From Nocardioides sp. LHD-245 (GTDB taxonomy: Bacteria > Actinomycetota > Actinomycetes > Propionibacteriales > Nocardioidaceae): a stretch of 64,000 bases of DNA. The stretch lies in NCBI RefSeq assembly GCF_030929495.1, contig NZ_JAVFWN010000019.1, positions 1-64,000 on the forward strand, read 5' to 3'. Numbering within the stretch: position 1 is the first letter of the stretch; every line of letters starts with the position of its first letter. The notes under the pieces were generated by a model. It saw nothing but the letters and a program-made list of their open reading frames with translations, searched no databases and had not been told where the DNA came from. Below are positions 36,984 through 44,308 of this stretch, one piece after another. The translations under genes and the position numbers were made by a program.

Positions 36984-37065
36984 AGCGTGTCGCATACGGA
37001 GCTTGAGCCCGAGCCTTCGGCCCGAGCACCGTGCTCCGTGCCGCTTCGCGGCCGTGCGACACGCT
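36984..37065. repeat. Nested palindromic element between the DUF35 gene and ltp4
   Basis: AGCGTGTCGCA (36984-36994) and TGCGACACGCT (37055-37065) are exact 11-bp inverted repeats enclosing a second pair, ACGGAGC (36996-37002) and GCTCCGT (37033-37039), and a small hairpin GCCGC-TTC-GCGGC (37040-37052). The element fills most of the 114-bp gap inside an operon and ends 23 bp before the ltp4 ATG. It may be a repetitive extragenic palindrome or an RNA structure that sets relative expression of the two genes. Confidence 0.7.
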
Positions 37066-37087
37066 GTCGGCCCGGATTGGAGCCAAC

Positions 37088-38143
37088 ATGCGTGACGTTG
37101 CCGTCGTCGGGTTCGCCCAGCGACAGATGCAGGACTACGACGGGTCGCCGACCTGTGCCGAGCTGCTCGTGCCGATCTTCGGCGAGTGCTACGAGCAGAC
37201 CGGGTGGACGAAGAAGGACATCGGCTTCTGGTGCTCCGGGTCCTCCGACTACCTCGCCGGCCGGTCGTTCTCGTTCGTCAGCGCGATCGACGCGATCGGA
37301 GTGCTGCCTCCGGTCAACGAGTCGCACGTCGAGATGGACGCGGCCTGGGCGCTCTACGAGGCGTGGCTGAAGATCCAGACCGGCGAGGTCGACACCGCCC
37401 TCGTGTTCGGCTTCGGCAAGGCGTCGGCCGGTGTGCTGCGCCGCACCCTCAGCCTCCAGCTCGACCCCTACACCCTCACCCCGCTGTGGCCCGACACCGT
37501 GTCGATCGCCGCGCTCCAGGCCCGCCTCGGCATCGACGGCGGCGCGTGGGACGAGGCCGCGATGGCGGAGGTCGTGAACCGGTCGCTGACCGACGCCGAG
37601 AAGAACGAGTACGCCGTCCGCGCGGGCGGCTCCTCCGTCGAGGAGCTGCTCGCCCGGCCGATGTTCGCCGACCCGCTCCGCAAGCACGACGCGGCGCCGG
37701 TCACCGACGGCGCCGCCGCGATCGTGCTCGCCGCGGGCGACAAGGCACGCGAGGTCCGCGAGCGCCCGGCCTGGATCACCGGCCTGTCGCACGTCACCGA
37801 CGGACTCCACCTCGGCACCCGCGACCTGACCCGCGCGGAGTCGGCGTCCCGCGCCGCGGCGGCGGTCGGGGGCCTCGACGGCGTCGACGTCGCCGAGCTG
37901 CACGCGCCCTTCAGCCACCAGGAGCTGATCCTGCGCCGCGACCTCGGACTGGCGGAGGACGTACGCGTCAACCCCAGCGGGGGTGCGCTGGCGGGCAATC
38001 CGATGTTCACCGGCGGCGGGATCCGGATCGGCGAGGCGGCCCGCCGGATCTGGGACGGCAGTGCCGACAAGGTGCTCGGCCACGCGACGAGCGGGCCGGC
38101 CCTCCAGCAGAACCTCGTCTGCGTCATGGAAGGAACGATCTGA
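37088..38143 (+). CDS. ltp4: SCP2-thiolase-like aldolase, Ltp4-like
   Basis: A 351-residue thiolase-superfamily protein. The N-terminal VAVVGFAQRQM and the C-terminal HAPFSHQELIL, NPSGGALAGNPMFTGGGIRIGEA and GHATSGPALQQN blocks are those of lipid-transfer-protein-type thiolases. No cysteine occupies the usual nucleophile position, which fits an aldolase rather than a thiolase. In rhodococci Ltp3 and Ltp4 are needed for C24-branched (phytosterol) side chains. GGAG lies 5 nt before the ATG. The stop shares one base with the ltp3 ATG. Confidence 0.86.
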   Translation: MRDVAVVGFAQRQMQDYDGSPTCAELLVPIFGECYEQTGWTKKDIGFWCSGSSDYLAGRSFSFVSAIDAIGVLPPVNESHVEMDAAWALYEAWLKIQTGEVDTALVFGFGKASAGVLRRTLSLQLDPYTLTPLWPDTVSIAALQARLGIDGGAWDEAAMAEVVNRSLTDAEKNEYAVRAGGSSVEELLARPMFADPLRKHDAAPVTDGAAAIVLAAGDKAREVRERPAWITGLSHVTDGLHLGTRDLTRAESASRAAAAVGGLDGVDVAELHAPFSHQELILRRDLGLAEDVRVNPSGGALAGNPMFTGGGIRIGEAARRIWDGSADKVLGHATSGPALQQNLVCVMEGTI

Positions 38144-39306
38144 TGGGCAAGACCCCCGCAGCCGTGATCGGCGTGGGCCAGACCCACCACCGCGCCAAGC
38201 GCGAGGACGTCTCCATGGCGGGCCTGTGCCGCGAGGCGATGGACCGGGCGCTCGAGGACGCCGGCATGACCCTCGACGAGATCGACGCGATCGTCGTCGG
38301 CAAGGCGCCCGACCTGTTCGAGGGCGTGATGATGCCCGAGCTCTACCTCGCCGAGGCGCTCGGTGCCGTGGGCAAGCCGCTGCTGCGCGTCCACACGGCC
38401 GGCTCCGTCGGTGGCTCGACGGCCATCGTCGCCGCCTCGCTCGTCCAGTCGGGTGTGCACAAGAAGGTTCTCACGGTCGCCTTCGAGAAGCAGTCGGAGT
38501 CCAACGCCATGTGGGCGCTCTCCGTGCCGGTCCCGTTCGTGATGCCGGTCCACGCCGGTGCGGGCGGCTACTTCGCCCCGCACGTCCGCTCCTACATCCG
38601 TCGCTCCGGCGCGCCCGGGCACATCGGCGCTATCGTCGCTGCCAAGGACCGCACCAACGCGCTGAAGAACCCCTACGCGCACCTGCACAACGAGGGCACG
38701 ACCGTCGAGTCGGTGCTCGCCTCACAGATGCTCTGGGACCCGATCCGGTACGACGAGACCTGCCCCTCGTCCGACGGCGCCTGCGCGCTGGTCATCGCCG
38801 CCGACGACATCGCGGCGGTGTCACCGAACCCGGCCTGGATCCACGGCACCGTGATGCGCTCGGAGCCCACCACCGCCGCCGAGCGGGACCAGGTCAACCC
38901 GCAGGCCGGCCGCGACGCCGCGGCCGCGCTGTGGAAGCAGGCCGGCATCACCTCGCCCATCGACGAGATCGACGCGGCGGAGATCTACGTCCCGTTCTCG
39001 TGGTTCGAGCCGATGTGGCTGGAGAACCTCGGCTTCGCCGAGGAGGGCGCGGGCTGGAAGCTGACCGAGGCCGGCGAGACCGCGATGACCGGCCGGATCC
39101 CGGTCAACTGCTCCGGCGGGGTGCTCTCGTCCAACCCGATCGGCGCCTCGGGGATGCTCCGCTTCGGCGAGGCCGCCCTCCAGGTCCGCGGCGCGGCCGG
39201 GGAGCACCAGGTCGACGGCGCCCGCAAGGCCCTGGGCCACGCGTACGGCGGCGGTTCGCAGTTCTTCGCGATGTGGGTCGTCGGCGCGGACAAGCCGGCC
39301 AACTGA
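38143..39306 (+). CDS. ltp3: SCP2-thiolase-like aldolase, Ltp3-like
   Basis: A 387-residue homologue of its neighbour. GVGQTHHRAKR, IVVGKAPDLFEG, HTAGSVGGSTAIVAASL (Gly/Ser where thiolases carry the nucleophilic Cys), PFSWFEPMWLENLGF, NCSGGVLSSNPIGASGM and GHAYGGGSQFF define the fold. Ltp3 and Ltp4 probably form a heteromer with the DUF35 protein and cleave beta-hydroxyacyl-CoA side chains by retro-aldol reaction, the route used for branched sterol side chains. Co-translated with ltp4 (TGATG). Confidence 0.86.
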   Translation: MGKTPAAVIGVGQTHHRAKREDVSMAGLCREAMDRALEDAGMTLDEIDAIVVGKAPDLFEGVMMPELYLAEALGAVGKPLLRVHTAGSVGGSTAIVAASLVQSGVHKKVLTVAFEKQSESNAMWALSVPVPFVMPVHAGAGGYFAPHVRSYIRRSGAPGHIGAIVAAKDRTNALKNPYAHLHNEGTTVESVLASQMLWDPIRYDETCPSSDGACALVIAADDIAAVSPNPAWIHGTVMRSEPTTAAERDQVNPQAGRDAAAALWKQAGITSPIDEIDAAEIYVPFSWFEPMWLENLGFAEEGAGWKLTEAGETAMTGRIPVNCSGGVLSSNPIGASGMLRFGEAALQVRGAAGEHQVDGARKALGHAYGGGSQFFAMWVVGADKPAN

Positions 39307-39358
39307 TGCCGCCCTCCGCGGCGCGCCCGCCGACTCACGCGCGTCGGCGGGTGCGCCG

Positions 39359-39364
39359 TAGTCT
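39359..39364 (+). promoter_or_regulatory. -10 box for leaderless map transcript
   Basis: TAGTCT ends 6 nt before the GTG start of map, with no ribosome site between. The same geometry is seen at kshA, fadD19, echA19, fadD8 and fadA5, so map is probably transcribed from its start codon. Confidence 0.6.
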
Positions 39365-39370
39365 GGGTGT

Positions 39371-40138
39371 GTGATCGAGCTTCGTACCCCGACCCAGATC
39401 GAGCAGATGCGCCCCGCCGGGCGCTTCGTGGCCTCGGTGATCCAGGCGCTCTCCGAGAAGGCCGACGTCGGGGTCAACCTGCTCGAGCTCGATGAGCTGG
39501 CACACCGGATGATCAAGGACGCCGGCGCCGAGTCGTGCTACATCGACTACCACCCGTCCTTCGGCGCCAGCCCGTTCGGCAAGGTCCTGTGCACCTCGGT
39601 CAACGACGCGGTGCTGCACGGTCTCCCCCACGACTACACGCTGCGCGACGGCGACCTCCTCTCCGTGGACTTCGCGGCATCGGTCGACGGCTGGGTGTCC
39701 GACTCGGCGCTGTCCGTGGTGGTCGGCACACCTGACCCGAAGGACCTCGCGCTCATCGACGTCACCCAGCGCGCCCTCGACGCCGGCATCGCGGCGGCCC
39801 GGGCCGGCAACCGCCTCGGCGACATCTCGTTCGCGATCGGCAGCGTCGCCCACGAGGCCGGGCTCCAGGTCAACCTGCAGTTCGGCGGCCACGGGGTCGG
39901 CCGCACCATGCACGGCGAGCCGCACGTCGCCAACGACGGCCGCGCCGGGCGCGGCATCAAGCTGCGCCCGGGCCTGGTCATCGCGATCGAGCCGTGGTTC
40001 CTGCACACGACCGACGAGATCGTGTTCGACCCCGACGGCTGGACGATCCGCAGCGCCGACGGCTCCCGCGGCGCCCACTCCGAGCACACGGTCGCGATCA
40101 CCTCGGGCGACCCGCTCGTCCTCACCGCGCGCGACTGA
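39371..40138 (+). CDS. map: Methionine aminopeptidase, type I
   Basis: A 255-residue MetAP that removes the initiator methionine. The two-metal site residues are visible: the His in DYHPSFG, Asp in SVDFAASVDGW and the following SDSALSV, His in GHGVGRTMHGEPHV, Glu in AIEPWF and Glu in HSEHTVAIT. The GTG start follows a leaderless-type -10 box. It comes after ltp3 but has its own promoter and no KstR site, so it is not part of the sterol operon. Confidence 0.94.
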   Translation: MIELRTPTQIEQMRPAGRFVASVIQALSEKADVGVNLLELDELAHRMIKDAGAESCYIDYHPSFGASPFGKVLCTSVNDAVLHGLPHDYTLRDGDLLSVDFAASVDGWVSDSALSVVVGTPDPKDLALIDVTQRALDAGIAAARAGNRLGDISFAIGSVAHEAGLQVNLQFGGHGVGRTMHGEPHVANDGRAGRGIKLRPGLVIAIEPWFLHTTDEIVFDPDGWTIRSADGSRGAHSEHTVAITSGDPLVLTARD

Positions 40139-40220
40139 CCCGGTCGGTCCGACCCGTCCGCGGCTGACCGGCGTCGCCGGGGGTACCGCTCCGTCAGGAA
40201 CGACGTGACGGCGAGGTGCG

Positions 40221-41318
40221 ATGGACCGGCGAACCATGGGTGTCGAGGAGGAGCTGATCCTCGTCGATCCCGAGACCCGCGCCGCTGCGCCGCGCGCGGA
40301 GCAGGTGCTCCGGCATGCGGCCGAGCACGACCTGGACCCGCTCGACGAGCTGGACCACGAGCTCTTCGCCCACCAGCTGGAGACGCGGACCCCGCCCGTC
40401 ATCCACGCGAGCGAGCTGCGTGGTCACCTCGTGCGGCTGCGGCGGCGCGCCGCCCGCGCCGCGGAGGGTGCCGGTGTCCTGACGGCCGCCTCCGGCGCCG
40501 TGCCGCTGCCGGGTGGCCCGCCGCAGACGACGCGCGACGACCGCTATCTCAGGATGGTGGACACGTACGGCGAGGTGGCCCGTCCCGGCGGTACGTGTGG
40601 CCAGCACGTCCACGTCCGGGTGGACGACGACGAGGAGGGGGTGCGGGCGATCGACGCGCTCGCGCCCTGGTTGCCCGTGCTGCTGGCGATCAGTGCCAAC
40701 TCGCCCTTCTACCACGGTCGTGACACCCATTACGCCTCGTGGCGTTCCCAGGCGTGGGCGCAGTGGCCGAGCGCCGGCTCGACCGAGGCGTTCGGCTCAG
40801 CTGCGGCGTACCACGCCCTCAGCCGCCAGCTCATCGCGTCCGGCGCCGCCATGGACCCGGGCATGCTCTACTTCGACGCGCGTCTCTCCGCGCACCAGCC
40901 CACCGTCGAGGTGCGGATCGGCGACGTGTGCACCGACCCCGACGACGCCACGCTCGTGGCGGTGCTGGTCCGGGCGCTGGTGTGCCACGAGCTCGACGGC
41001 GGCGGCCTACCTGCCGCGGCCTGGCGGACCGAGCTGCTCCGGGCGGCCCGATGGCGTGCCGCGAGATACGGGCTGACCGACCGGCTGCTCGACCCGCTCA
41101 CCGGCGCCCTGATGCCCGCCCGCGAGGTCGTCGAGGGCCTCCTGCGGACCGTTGCCGACCAGCTCGACCGCTACGACGACGGTGGCCTGGTCCGCGACGC
41201 GATCCCCCGGGTGCTGGCAGAGGGAGGGGCGACCCGCCAGCGCGCGGCCTACGAGCGCAGTGACGCCGGCATCCCGGCCGTCGTGGACGACCTGGTGCGA
41301 CGTACCAACGCGCCCTGA
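40221..41318 (+). CDS. YbdK-type carboxylate-amine ligase (glutamate-cysteine ligase 2 family)
   Basis: A 365-residue GCS2 protein: GVEEELILVD at the start, the ATP/metal region TCGQHVHVRV, ANSPFYHGRDTHYASWRSQAWAQWP, and VEVRIGDVC. Actinobacteria carry several such ligases whose products are mostly unknown; a weak gamma-glutamylcysteine activity is known for E. coli YbdK. GAGG is 5 nt before the ATG. Probably a single gene; the convergent 50-residue membrane protein follows 4 bp later. Confidence 0.9.
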   Translation: MDRRTMGVEEELILVDPETRAAAPRAEQVLRHAAEHDLDPLDELDHELFAHQLETRTPPVIHASELRGHLVRLRRRAARAAEGAGVLTAASGAVPLPGGPPQTTRDDRYLRMVDTYGEVARPGGTCGQHVHVRVDDDEEGVRAIDALAPWLPVLLAISANSPFYHGRDTHYASWRSQAWAQWPSAGSTEAFGSAAAYHALSRQLIASGAAMDPGMLYFDARLSAHQPTVEVRIGDVCTDPDDATLVAVLVRALVCHELDGGGLPAAAWRTELLRAARWRAARYGLTDRLLDPLTGALMPAREVVEGLLRTVADQLDRYDDGGLVRDAIPRVLAEGGATRQRAAYERSDAGIPAVVDDLVRRTNAP

Positions 41319-41322
41319 CGGC

Positions 41323-41475
41323 TCAGTGGGTGAGTCCCCAGATGAACCCGAAGGCGCCGCAGGCGACACCCAGGCCCACGATCAGCCACAGCGAGATCCA
41401 CGCGAGGGAGTGCATCCCGTGCTGGTAGTGGTTCTCCGAGAACCCGGGGAACTGGTCGGCGTTGACGTCGCTCAT
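41323..41475 (-). CDS. 50-residue single-pass membrane protein
   Basis: A very small gene of 51 codons including the stop. The peptide begins MSDVNADQFPGFSENHYQHG and then has one transmembrane helix (residues about 24-47, LAWISLWLIVGLGVACGAFGF) ending in WGLTH. A strong AGGAGG ribosome site lies 6 nt before the ATG, and the codon bias fits. It is downstream of the PepSY-like gene of the two-component cluster on the same strand, with an 89-bp gap. Function unknown. Confidence 0.7.
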   Translation of the reverse strand: MSDVNADQFPGFSENHYQHGMHSLAWISLWLIVGLGVACGAFGFIWGLTH

Positions 41476-41564
41476 CGCAACCTCCTGAATGTCGGCCTGC
41501 CTTCACGACGAACGCTACTGCACACGTCGCGGTCCCGGGAGGAGGCCTCGACCCGGCCCCGGAC

Positions 41565-42122
41565 TCAGTTGTCCGCGACCTTGGCGACCACGGCGAAGGC
41601 CGCATCGAGGTCGACGTCCCACTCGGCGCCCGCGGTGTCGCGCACCTCGGCCTCGTAGGCCACGCCCGGGTCGTCGCTCGGGTCGACGTCGAGCACGGTA
41701 CCGCCGCCGACGGCCGCCAATGCCGCCTGCTCGGCCGACGCCCGCTCGGCGTCGCTGAGGATCCGGTCGTCGGCGTCGACGCCGGTGCTGTCGTCCCGGT
41801 CGTCGTCGCCGTCGTCGTACCGGTCGTCGTCCCGGTCCTCGGCCACGACCCGGAGGTCGCGGTCCAAGGTGACGTCGACCTCGGTACCGTCGGCGAGCCT
41901 GACCTCGACCTCGTAGGCCTCCCCCGGGTCGTCGCTCTTCTCGACGTCGACGGCCTCACCGCCGCCCGCCGCCTCCACGGCGGCCGCGGCCACGCGGTCG
42001 CGCTCCCCACCGGAGACGTCGTCGGCCGACGCGGCCCAGAAGACGCCGCCGGCGCCGATCACCGCGACCGCCGCGAGGGTGGGGAGGATGACGCGCTTGC
42101 GGCGCAGGATGCTGATGTTCAT
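41565..42122 (-). CDS. Membrane-anchored protein with two PepSY-like repeats
   Basis: A 185-residue protein. A basic N-terminus and one hydrophobic helix (residues about 12-32, ILPTLAAVAVIGAGGVFWAA) anchor it outside the membrane. Two copies of a PepSY-like unit follow, each with a helix, then GGGxxxDVxxSDDPGxAYExEVR and a VDxxLDxxxxVV strand, at about 38-92 and 126-183, joined by a highly acidic Asp-rich linker. It lies 86 bp downstream of the histidine kinase, and its upstream region carries TTCAG repeats shared with the response regulator promoter. Likely an output or modulator of that system. Confidence 0.8.
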   Translation of the reverse strand: MNISILRRKRVILPTLAAVAVIGAGGVFWAASADDVSGGERDRVAAAAVEAAGGGEAVDVEKSDDPGEAYEVEVRLADGTEVDVTLDRDLRVVAEDRDDDRYDDGDDDRDDSTGVDADDRILSDAERASAEQAALAAVGGGTVLDVDPSDDPGVAYEAEVRDTAGAEWDVDLDAAFAVVAKVADN

Positions 42123-42175
42123 GGGAGCTGCCTCTCGTTCGGATCGGTTGTTGGCCCGAGCCTGCCGGTAGGTCG

Positions 42176-42201
42176 CTGAACCTTCCCTGAAGCCGTCTGA
42201 A
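42176..42201 (-). promoter_or_regulatory. Three TTCAG direct repeats upstream of the PepSY gene
   Basis: TTCAG on the minus strand occurs at 42197-42201, 42187-42191 and 42176-42180, spaced 10 and 11 bp, that is one turn of DNA apart, 54-79 nt before the ATG. OmpR-family regulators bind such head-to-tail repeats. The same pentamer, spaced 11 bp, precedes the response regulator gene at 44280-44295. Confidence 0.6.
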
Positions 42202-42208
42202 GGCGCGT

Positions 42209-43543
42209 TCAGGAAGGCAGCCGCACGACGAACCGGGCACCGCCGAGCTCGCCGCGATCGACCGCGACCGACCCCCCGTGGTCGGCGACGACCTCGCGGA
42301 CGATGGCCAGGCCGAGTCCGCTGCCGCCCGCGTCACGCGTCCGGGCGTCGTCGAGCCGGACGAACCGCTCGAAGACCCGGGCCCGGTCGGCCTCCGGGAC
42401 CCCGAGGCCGTCGTCCTCCACGGTGAGGACGACGGCACCGTCGGTCGTCCGCAGCGTGAGGGCGAGCCGGGACCCCGCGTGCCGGGCGGCGTTGTCGACG
42501 AGGTTCCGCACCACCTGGGCGAGGGCGACGGCGTCGCCGCGGACCCGCCCCGGACCGACACCCCGCGTGTCCACCGCCAGGTCGTCCCGGCCGATCCGCC
42601 GGGCGTCGGCGAGGACGAGGTCGTCGAGGTCGACGTCGACCCACGGGCTCCGGGCCCGGGTGTCGCCCGCTCGGGCGAGCGCCAGGAGCTGGTCGACGAG
42701 GGCCTGCATCCGCAGCGCCTCCTCGAGGACGGTGTCGGCCAGCTCCCCCTCCGGCAGAGCACCCGGATGGGCGTGGGCGACCTCCGCCGCCTGCCGGATG
42801 CTCGCGAGCGGGGAGCGGAGCTCGTGGGAGGCGTCGGCGACGAACTCCTCCTGCCGGTCACGGGCGCCCTGCAGCCGGGCCAGCATCTGGTTCATCGTGC
42901 GGGCCAGCCGGCCGACCTCGTCGCGTGCCGGCGGCTCGGGCACTCGTCGCTCCAGGCTGGACCCGCTGATCAGCTCGACCTCGGCGCGGATCCGCTCCAC
43001 CGGTCTCAGCGCCCGCGACACGACCAGCCACGTGGTCGCGCCCACGACGAGCAGCATCAGGGGCGTCCCGAGCAGCAGGGGGGCGGCGAGGGCGGTGGTG
43101 GTCTCGTCGACGTCCTCGAGCGACACCGCGACGGTGACGACCGACCCGTCGTCGGCATCGTCGACGGCGACGACATAGCGGTGCTCGGCCCCGGGCAGCT
43201 CGACCACGTCGTCGTCCCCGCCGGGGATCCTGCCGCGCAGGGAGGGATCCGCGGCGACGAGCTGCCCCCCGGGGCCCACGACCTGCCAGACGACATCCTC
43301 CGGATCCTCGTCGTCGTCCTCCTCCTCACCGGCCTCCACGCCGGCCGTCGCGCGCGGCGGACCGCTCGTCTCGACCTGGGCGACGAGGTCGGCGACCCGC
43401 TGCTCGGCGGTCGTCTCCGCGGCGTCGTGCAGCGACGCTCGTACGGTCAGGATCAGGGCGGCGACGCCGACGACCAGGGCCACGGCGACGACGAGAACGG
43501 CGGCGAGGGTGGTGCGCAGCCGCACCGAGCCGGGGGCGCGCAC
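42209..43543 (-). CDS. Two-component sensor histidine kinase
   Basis: A 444-residue HisKA/HATPase kinase. Transmembrane helices at about 9-33 and 150-175 enclose an extracytoplasmic sensor rich in Glu and Asp (GEEEDDDEDPED), followed by HAMP, the H-box ASHELRSPLASI (His near 240), NLVDNAARHA (N-box), DDGLGVPE and GGSGLGLAIV (G boxes). The acidic sensor could bind cations or basic peptides (inference). The GTG start is 1 nt after the response regulator stop, so the pair is coupled. Confidence 0.93.
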   Translation of the reverse strand: MRAPGSVRLRTTLAAVLVVAVALVVGVAALILTVRASLHDAAETTAEQRVADLVAQVETSGPPRATAGVEAGEEEDDDEDPEDVVWQVVGPGGQLVAADPSLRGRIPGGDDDVVELPGAEHRYVVAVDDADDGSVVTVAVSLEDVDETTTALAAPLLLGTPLMLLVVGATTWLVVSRALRPVERIRAEVELISGSSLERRVPEPPARDEVGRLARTMNQMLARLQGARDRQEEFVADASHELRSPLASIRQAAEVAHAHPGALPEGELADTVLEEALRMQALVDQLLALARAGDTRARSPWVDVDLDDLVLADARRIGRDDLAVDTRGVGPGRVRGDAVALAQVVRNLVDNAARHAGSRLALTLRTTDGAVVLTVEDDGLGVPEADRARVFERFVRLDDARTRDAGGSGLGLAIVREVVADHGGSVAVDRGELGGARFVVRLPS

Positions 43544-43544
43544 C

Positions 43545-44222
43545 TCAGCCGCCGTCGCTGGCGAGCCGGTAGCCCGCGCCGCGGACGGTCTCGATGGCCT
43601 GCCGCCCGAACGGGCGATCGACCTTGTTGCGCAGGTGACGGACGTAGACCTCGACGATATTCGGGTCGCCCTCGAAGTCGCCGTCCCAGACGGCGTCGAG
43701 GATCTGACGCTTGGACACCACGTCGCCCTGGTGCCGGGCGAGGAACGCGAGCACCGCGAACTCACGTGCGGTGAGTCCGATCTCGTCGTCACCGCGGCGC
43801 ACCCGCCGGGCCGCGGGATCGATCACGAGGTCACCCACCTCCAGCGTGGTCGGCCGCTCGCGGGCACCCCGGCGTGCCACCGCCCGCAGCCGGGCGACCA
43901 GCACCGGGAACGAGAACGGCTTGGTCAGGTAGTCGTCGGCACCGGTGTCGAGACCCTCGACCTGGTCCCACTCGCCGTCCTTGGCGGTGAGCATGAGGAT
44001 CGGCGTCCAGTTGCCCTCACGACGCAGCGTCTCGCACACCTTGTAGCCGTTGACGCCGGGCAGCATCAGGTCGAGCACGATCGCGTCGTACTCGTTCTCG
44101 CGGGCGAGCCAGAGGCCGTCGGTGCCGTCGTGGGCGAGGTCGACCGCGAATCCCTCGGCGCCGAGGCCGATCTCGAGCGTGCGAGCGAGCCGTCGCTCGT
44201 CGTCGACGACCAGGACACGCAT
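43545..44222 (-). CDS. OmpR/PhoB-family response regulator
   Basis: A 225-residue regulator with a receiver domain (acidic pocket VVDDER, phospho-acceptor Asp51 in VLDLMLPG, Thr in MLTAKD, Lys in LTKPFSF) and a C-terminal winged helix (LTAREFAVLAFLARHQGDVVSKRQILDAVW...NIVEVYVRHLRNKVD). It is upstream of and coupled to its kinase. Two TTCAG repeats 58-73 nt before its ATG suggest autoregulation. Confidence 0.95.
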   Translation of the reverse strand: MRVLVVDDERRLARTLEIGLGAEGFAVDLAHDGTDGLWLARENEYDAIVLDLMLPGVNGYKVCETLRREGNWTPILMLTAKDGEWDQVEGLDTGADDYLTKPFSFPVLVARLRAVARRGARERPTTLEVGDLVIDPAARRVRRGDDEIGLTAREFAVLAFLARHQGDVVSKRQILDAVWDGDFEGDPNIVEVYVRHLRNKVDRPFGRQAIETVRGAGYRLASDGG

Positions 44223-44240
44223 GCGACCTCCGGAAAGCAG

Positions 44241-44283
44241 TCAGGGTGGCTCCCCCGACCCTAGTGTCGCGGAGCCACCCTGA
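44241..44283 (-). terminator. 13-bp stem-loop between cyp125 and the response regulator gene
   Basis: TCAGGGTGGCTCC (44241-44253) is the exact reverse complement of GGAGCCACCCTGA (44271-44283); the 17-nt loop holds a further CGAC/GTCG pairing. It follows the cyp125 stop by 26 nt on the same strand and would separate cyp125 from the two-component operon. Confidence 0.75.
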
Positions 44284-44295
44284 ACCTGCGCTGAA
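44280..44295 (-). promoter_or_regulatory. Two TTCAG direct repeats upstream of the response regulator gene
   Basis: TTCAG on the minus strand at 44291-44295 and 44280-44284 (start-to-start 11 bp), 58-73 nt before the response regulator ATG. Same motif, spacing and distance as in front of the PepSY-like gene. Confidence 0.5.
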
Positions 44296-44308
44296 GAGCG
44301 CCTACGGG

